Assembly: GCA_905236195.1 (NCBI GenBank)
Contig: CAJOOX010000113.1
Span: 1-9,212 of the forward strand
Source: an uncultured Bacteroidales bacterium
GTDB lineage: Bacteria; Bacteroidota; Bacteroidia; Bacteroidales; UBA3663
Direction: 5' to 3'
Length of the DNA: 9,212 bases
The notes beneath the pieces were generated by a model. That model saw only the letters and a program-made list of their open reading frames with translations. It was not told the origin of the DNA and searched no databases. This document shows, in pieces, positions 5,858-9,212 of the stretch (the first letter of the stretch is position 1; each line of letters begins with the position of its first letter). A program made the position numbers and the translations under genes.

Positions 5858-7975
5858 ATGAGTTTTGGCAAACGATTTGCTGTCGTGTTGGGACTGATCC
5901 TCCTGTACATTTGCTGCATTGCTTTCCAGTCGTTCCATACGATTGTGAGCGATGGCGACAAATACCGTGCGCTGGTAGGAAAACTCAACCGCGAGAACCA
6001 GGTGATTCCCCAGGTCCGGGGCTTCATCTTCTCGGACAACGACGAGATGTTGGCGGGTTCTCTCCCCGAGTACGACATCTACCTCGACTTCCGCTCCACG
6101 ACGCATCCCAATGAAAAAGGGGAAATCAACATCCCCGCGGACACCATCAACAAGTATTTCTCCCCTTCCGGTGAAGGATCCATGGCTCTGGCGAAAATTG
6201 CACCTCAGCGCACTGCCGCCCAATGGAGTGCCTTGATCCAGGAAGGCTACACCAAGCGCAACGGACACCTCCTGATCATCCGGGCGCTCAGTTATACCGG
6301 CTACAAGGAACTGCGCCAAATGCCCTACTTCAACAAACAGCGTTACCGCAATGGTCTGACCCGCGACGAACGGGCCCATCGCTACCGTCCCTTCGGCGAC
6401 ACCAGGATGGCGGCACGTACCATCGGCAGCGTCTATGCCCGCAAGGACACCGCCGGACGTATCGGGTCGGGCCGCGGCGGTATAGAACTGGCCTACGACT
6501 CTCTGCTTCGCGGTGTGCCCGGCCGGGGCTACCGCCAAAGCATTCGCCGCAGGATGATTGACATCATCGAGAGCGAACCCGTCAACGGAGCAAACGTCCA
6601 CACGACCCTCAATGTCGAAATGCAGGATATTCTCGACCGGGCCCTCGGCAAACGCATCCTCGAACTGCATGCCGACGGCGGATGGGCTGCGGTGATGGAT
6701 GTCCACACAGGACAGATCAAGGCCATTTCCAATCTGCATCGTACTGGCGACTCCGCAGTGGTCGAAGATTACAACCACCTCGTCGAGGATCTCTATGACC
6801 CCGGTTCGACGTTCAAGACCGTCAGCTACATGGTGCTGCTTGACAATGACAAGATAACGCCGGAGACCATTGTCAACACCGGAAATACCGCCCAGAATCC
6901 CTCCGACTGGAACTGCCACGGCAAACATATCAGGGACGACCATCCCGTGGGTACAGTCACCGCCGACGAGGCCATCGTCCAGTCGTCAAACATCGCGGTG
7001 GCGAAACTCACCTGTCAGGCTTATGAATCCAATCCCGACGCCTATCTGGCCGGCATCGAAAAAATCGGCATGATGAACGACCTGGCCCTCAACTGCGATT
7101 TCCCGGGTGCCCAGGCGCCCCGCAAACGCTCCACTAGGGAAAAAACGTGGAGCAAGGTGTCGCTCGGACAGATTTCCTACGGCTACGAAAACCGCATCCC
7201 GGGACTGTATATGCTCAACTTCTACAACGCCATTGCCAACGGCGGGAAACTGATGCGTCCTTATATTGTCCGGGAAGTGGAGAAGGATGGCAAGGTCCTC
7301 TATGAACGGGAACCCGAGGTGGTCAATAAGAACATATGTTCGCCCAAAACGCTCGAGGCTGTACGTCACGCTCTGCGCGGTGTGGTCGAACACGGCACCG
7401 CCAAATCCATCAACTCCAAACGAGTGACCATCGCAGGCAAGACCGGTACAGCCCAACGCTATGCCAACGGCAACTATGATTATGGCAACGGCCACTACGT
7501 CTCATTTGCCGGATTCTTTCCTTTCGAAGATCCGCAGTACTCGATGATTGTCGTCATCGACGTTCGTCCGCCATATCCCGGCCGTCCCGGCGGCGGATAT
7601 ATGGCTGGACCAGTTTTCCGGCAGTTTGCCGAGGAGATTTACGCGCTCCACTGCGAGAAATCCCTCCACGACGTAACCCCCGACACGCTCCACCGCCGGC
7701 TCCCTGAGGTGAAACGCGGACCACAGGAAGATACGGAATATCTGTTGTCTAAACTCCGGCTCGACTCCTTAAATTTCAAACCCTCGGAACTGGACGGCGT
7801 CAAAGAAATCATCCCCAATGTGGTCGGTATGGGAGCGGAGGATGCGCTCTATGCCCTCGAGACCCGGGGCCTTAGGGTCCAGATGTCGGGCATGGGACGC
7901 GTGGTCCGTCAATCCCTGGCTGCCGGTTCTCCTGCAGTGAAAGGATCTTCTATCGAATTGACTCTTAAAAACTGA
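5858..7975 (+). CDS. ftsI: Division-specific class B penicillin-binding protein (FtsI/PBP3 type) with PASTA domain
   Basis: This 705-residue peptidoglycan transpeptidase cross-links septal wall in the periplasm and is a beta-lactam target. It has an N-terminal membrane anchor (about 7-24), a dimerisation/pedestal region starting with the conserved RGFIFSDNDEMLA stretch (54-66), and the GGIELAYDSLLRG signature (207-219). The transpeptidase domain follows with all three active-site motifs: S317-T-F-K320 (catalytic S317), S376-S-N378 and K528-T-G530. The last 50 or so residues (about 651-704, IPNVVGMGAEDALYAL onward) form one PASTA domain, as found in many non-proteobacterial FtsI/SpoVD proteins. 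The start at 5858 places the anchor directly after a short basic stretch. murE begins only two bases after the stop, suggesting coupled translation. No key residue is missing. Confidence 0.96.
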   Translation: MSFGKRFAVVLGLILLYICCIAFQSFHTIVSDGDKYRALVGKLNRENQVIPQVRGFIFSDNDEMLAGSLPEYDIYLDFRSTTHPNEKGEINIPADTINKYFSPSGEGSMALAKIAPQRTAAQWSALIQEGYTKRNGHLLIIRALSYTGYKELRQMPYFNKQRYRNGLTRDERAHRYRPFGDTRMAARTIGSVYARKDTAGRIGSGRGGIELAYDSLLRGVPGRGYRQSIRRRMIDIIESEPVNGANVHTTLNVEMQDILDRALGKRILELHADGGWAAVMDVHTGQIKAISNLHRTGDSAVVEDYNHLVEDLYDPGSTFKTVSYMVLLDNDKITPETIVNTGNTAQNPSDWNCHGKHIRDDHPVGTVTADEAIVQSSNIAVAKLTCQAYESNPDAYLAGIEKIGMMNDLALNCDFPGAQAPRKRSTREKTWSKVSLGQISYGYENRIPGLYMLNFYNAIANGGKLMRPYIVREVEKDGKVLYEREPEVVNKNICSPKTLEAVRHALRGVVEHGTAKSINSKRVTIAGKTGTAQRYANGNYDYGNGHYVSFAGFFPFEDPQYSMIVVIDVRPPYPGRPGGGYMAGPVFRQFAEEIYALHCEKSLHDVTPDTLHRRLPEVKRGPQEDTEYLLSKLRLDSLNFKPSELDGVKEIIPNVVGMGAEDALYALETRGLRVQMSGMGRVVRQSLAAGSPAVKGSSIELTLKN

Positions 7976-7977
7976 AT

Positions 7978-9212
7978 ATGAACTTAAAAACGCTTTTGGA
8001 ACGTCTTGACTATAAAGTCGCAGGTTCCGCCTCTTTAGACAAAGAAATACAGGCCCTCCGGCAGGATAGCCGCAAGGTGAGCCACGGTGATTTGTTCGTG
8101 GCCGTAAGGGGCACCACGGTTGACGGACACTCCTTCATTCCGCAGGTTGTCGGCCAGGGGGCTGCAGCTGTGGTGTGCGACACCTTGCCTGCCGACATAT
8201 CGCCTGAAGTAACCTATATCCAGGTCGCCGACTGTAACTACGCCCTCGCCGTGATGGCTGCCGCATGGAACGGCTATCCCAGCGAACAACTGACCCTGGT
8301 GGGCGTTACCGGCACCAACGGCAAAACGACGATTGCAACCCTGCTCTACCGTCTTTTCTCCCTTTTGGGCTATCCCTGCGGACTCCTTTCCACCGTTTGC
8401 AATTATGTGATTGACCGCGAGGTGCCCGCCACCCATACGACACCCGACCCGCTTGAGCTCAACGACCTTTTGCGCCAGATGGTCGGGGAAGGATGTAGCT
8501 ACGCCTTTATGGAGGTTTCGTCCCACAGCGCCGATCAGAAACGCATCGCCGGTCTTGATTTCAACGGCGGCATTTTCACCAACCTCACCCGCGACCATAT
8601 GGACTATCACAAGACCGTCGAGAATTATCTCAAGGCCAAGAAGTCCTTCTTCGACATGCTCCCTGCCAAAGCTTTTGCCCTCAGCAATGCAGACGACAAG
8701 ACCGGTCCCGTCATGCTCCAGAATACAGCTGCACGCCGCCGCATGTATTCCGTAAGGACGATGGCCGACTTTACGGCCCGGATTGTTGAGGAGGCTTTCG
8801 AGGGAATGACCCTGCAGTTCAACATCAATCAGCCCGATTTCCGCGGAGAGATGCTGGGCAAGGACATCGCCACCCATTTTGTGGGACGCTTCAATGCGTC
8901 CAATCTGCTGGCCGTCTTCGGGGCTGCCGTCGAACTCGGCATGCCCGTCGACGAGGTGCTCACCAAACTCAGCCAGCTGGTGCCTGTCAACGGACGCTTC
9001 GAGTCCATCCGTTCGCCCAAGGGCTTCTCGGCCATCATCGACTATGCCCACACCCCCGATGCGCTCGTTAATGTGCTGGGTGCCATCCGCGAGATTTTGG
9101 GCAACAGGGGCCACGTCATCACCGTAGTGGGTTGCGGCGGTAATCGCGACAAAGGAAAACGTCCCATCATGGCCCGGGAGGCCGGCCTGCGTAGCGACCG
9201 CCTCATCCTCAC
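7978..9212 (+). CDS. murE: UDP-N-acetylmuramoyl-tripeptide synthetase, 3' end cut by window
   Basis: MurE is a cytoplasmic ATP-dependent ligase that adds the third amino acid to UDP-MurNAc-L-Ala-D-Glu. The visible 411 residues cover the N-terminal substrate domain (DSRKVSHGDLFVAVRG, 30-45), the central ATPase domain with P-loop GVTGTNGKTT (109-118), the TTPDP site (154-158), EVSSH (179-183) and the probable carbamylated lysine K221 in AKKSFF, then the C-terminal domain with DYAHTPDAL (355-363) and GGNRDKGKRP (387-396). The sequence stops just before the expected DNPR-type motif that would reveal whether meso-diaminopimelate or lysine is added; diaminopimelate is expected for Bacteroidales. 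The frame is open throughout. The start two bases after the ftsI stop gives MNLKTLLERL, a usual MurE beginning. Confidence 0.97.
   Translation, partial: MNLKTLLERLDYKVAGSASLDKEIQALRQDSRKVSHGDLFVAVRGTTVDGHSFIPQVVGQGAAAVVCDTLPADISPEVTYIQVADCNYALAVMAAAWNGYPSEQLTLVGVTGTNGKTTIATLLYRLFSLLGYPCGLLSTVCNYVIDREVPATHTTPDPLELNDLLRQMVGEGCSYAFMEVSSHSADQKRIAGLDFNGGIFTNLTRDHMDYHKTVENYLKAKKSFFDMLPAKAFALSNADDKTGPVMLQNTAARRRMYSVRTMADFTARIVEEAFEGMTLQFNINQPDFRGEMLGKDIATHFVGRFNASNLLAVFGAAVELGMPVDEVLTKLSQLVPVNGRFESIRSPKGFSAIIDYAHTPDALVNVLGAIREILGNRGHVITVVGCGGNRDKGKRPIMAREAGLRSDRLIL

Noticed and set aside
5837..6943. 368-codon open frame on the minus strand opposite ftsI
   Set aside because: Antisense to a complete penicillin-binding protein gene with all catalytic motifs; the composition looks like a reverse-frame shadow.
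8035..9114. 359-codon open frame on the minus strand opposite murE
   Set aside because: Antisense to murE with P-loop and other motifs in order; no recognisable product.

Overview
This is a chromosomal core-gene window from an anaerobe of the order Bacteroidales, most likely Prevotellaceae. Three things support this. The protein families look Bacteroidales-like (ATP-cone NrdD with an RIIGYLKRVSNFS-type radical site, a PASTA-tailed FtsI, a tiny divergent FtsL). Start codons have AT-rich leaders rather than Shine-Dalgarno sequences. Five places carry the Bacteroidetes vegetative promoter -7 element (TAnnTTTG), four of them with TTTG exactly 20 bases upstream. The species assignment is inference.

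Left part (1-4065), all on the minus strand. A promoter at 41-72 points out of the window toward an unseen gene. Next is a membrane-anchored helix-hairpin-helix (ComEA-like) protein (154-951). The gap 952-1347 has no protein gene but is not empty: it holds the short promoter of the HHH gene and, before it, a complete-looking small RNA unit (canonical promoter at 1234-1265, several possible helices, and a strong intrinsic terminator at 1031-1064). Then come nrdG (1348-1812) and nrdD (1942-4065), the activase and catalytic subunit of anaerobic class III ribonucleotide reductase. They are transcribed nrdD first, with a terminator-like hairpin between them.

Middle (4066-4524): a 459-base divergent promoter region. 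The nrdD promoter (4187-4218, minus) and the rsmH promoter (4468-4499, plus) stand back to back, with AT-rich DNA and two small palindromes between them. No mraZ gene is present here, although mraZ commonly sits just before rsmH.

Right part (4525-9212), all on the plus strand: the first four genes of a division and cell-wall (dcw) cluster, rsmH, ftsL-like, ftsI and murE (cut by the window end). They are tightly spaced (22, 33 and 2 bases), have no internal promoter or terminator that I can see, and are probably one operon. RsmH modifies 16S rRNA, the FtsL-like protein and FtsI act in septal wall synthesis, and MurE makes the UDP-MurNAc-tripeptide precursor.

I found no mobile element, CRISPR array, tRNA, rRNA or defence system. 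The most interesting unexplained item is the candidate small RNA at 1031-1230.
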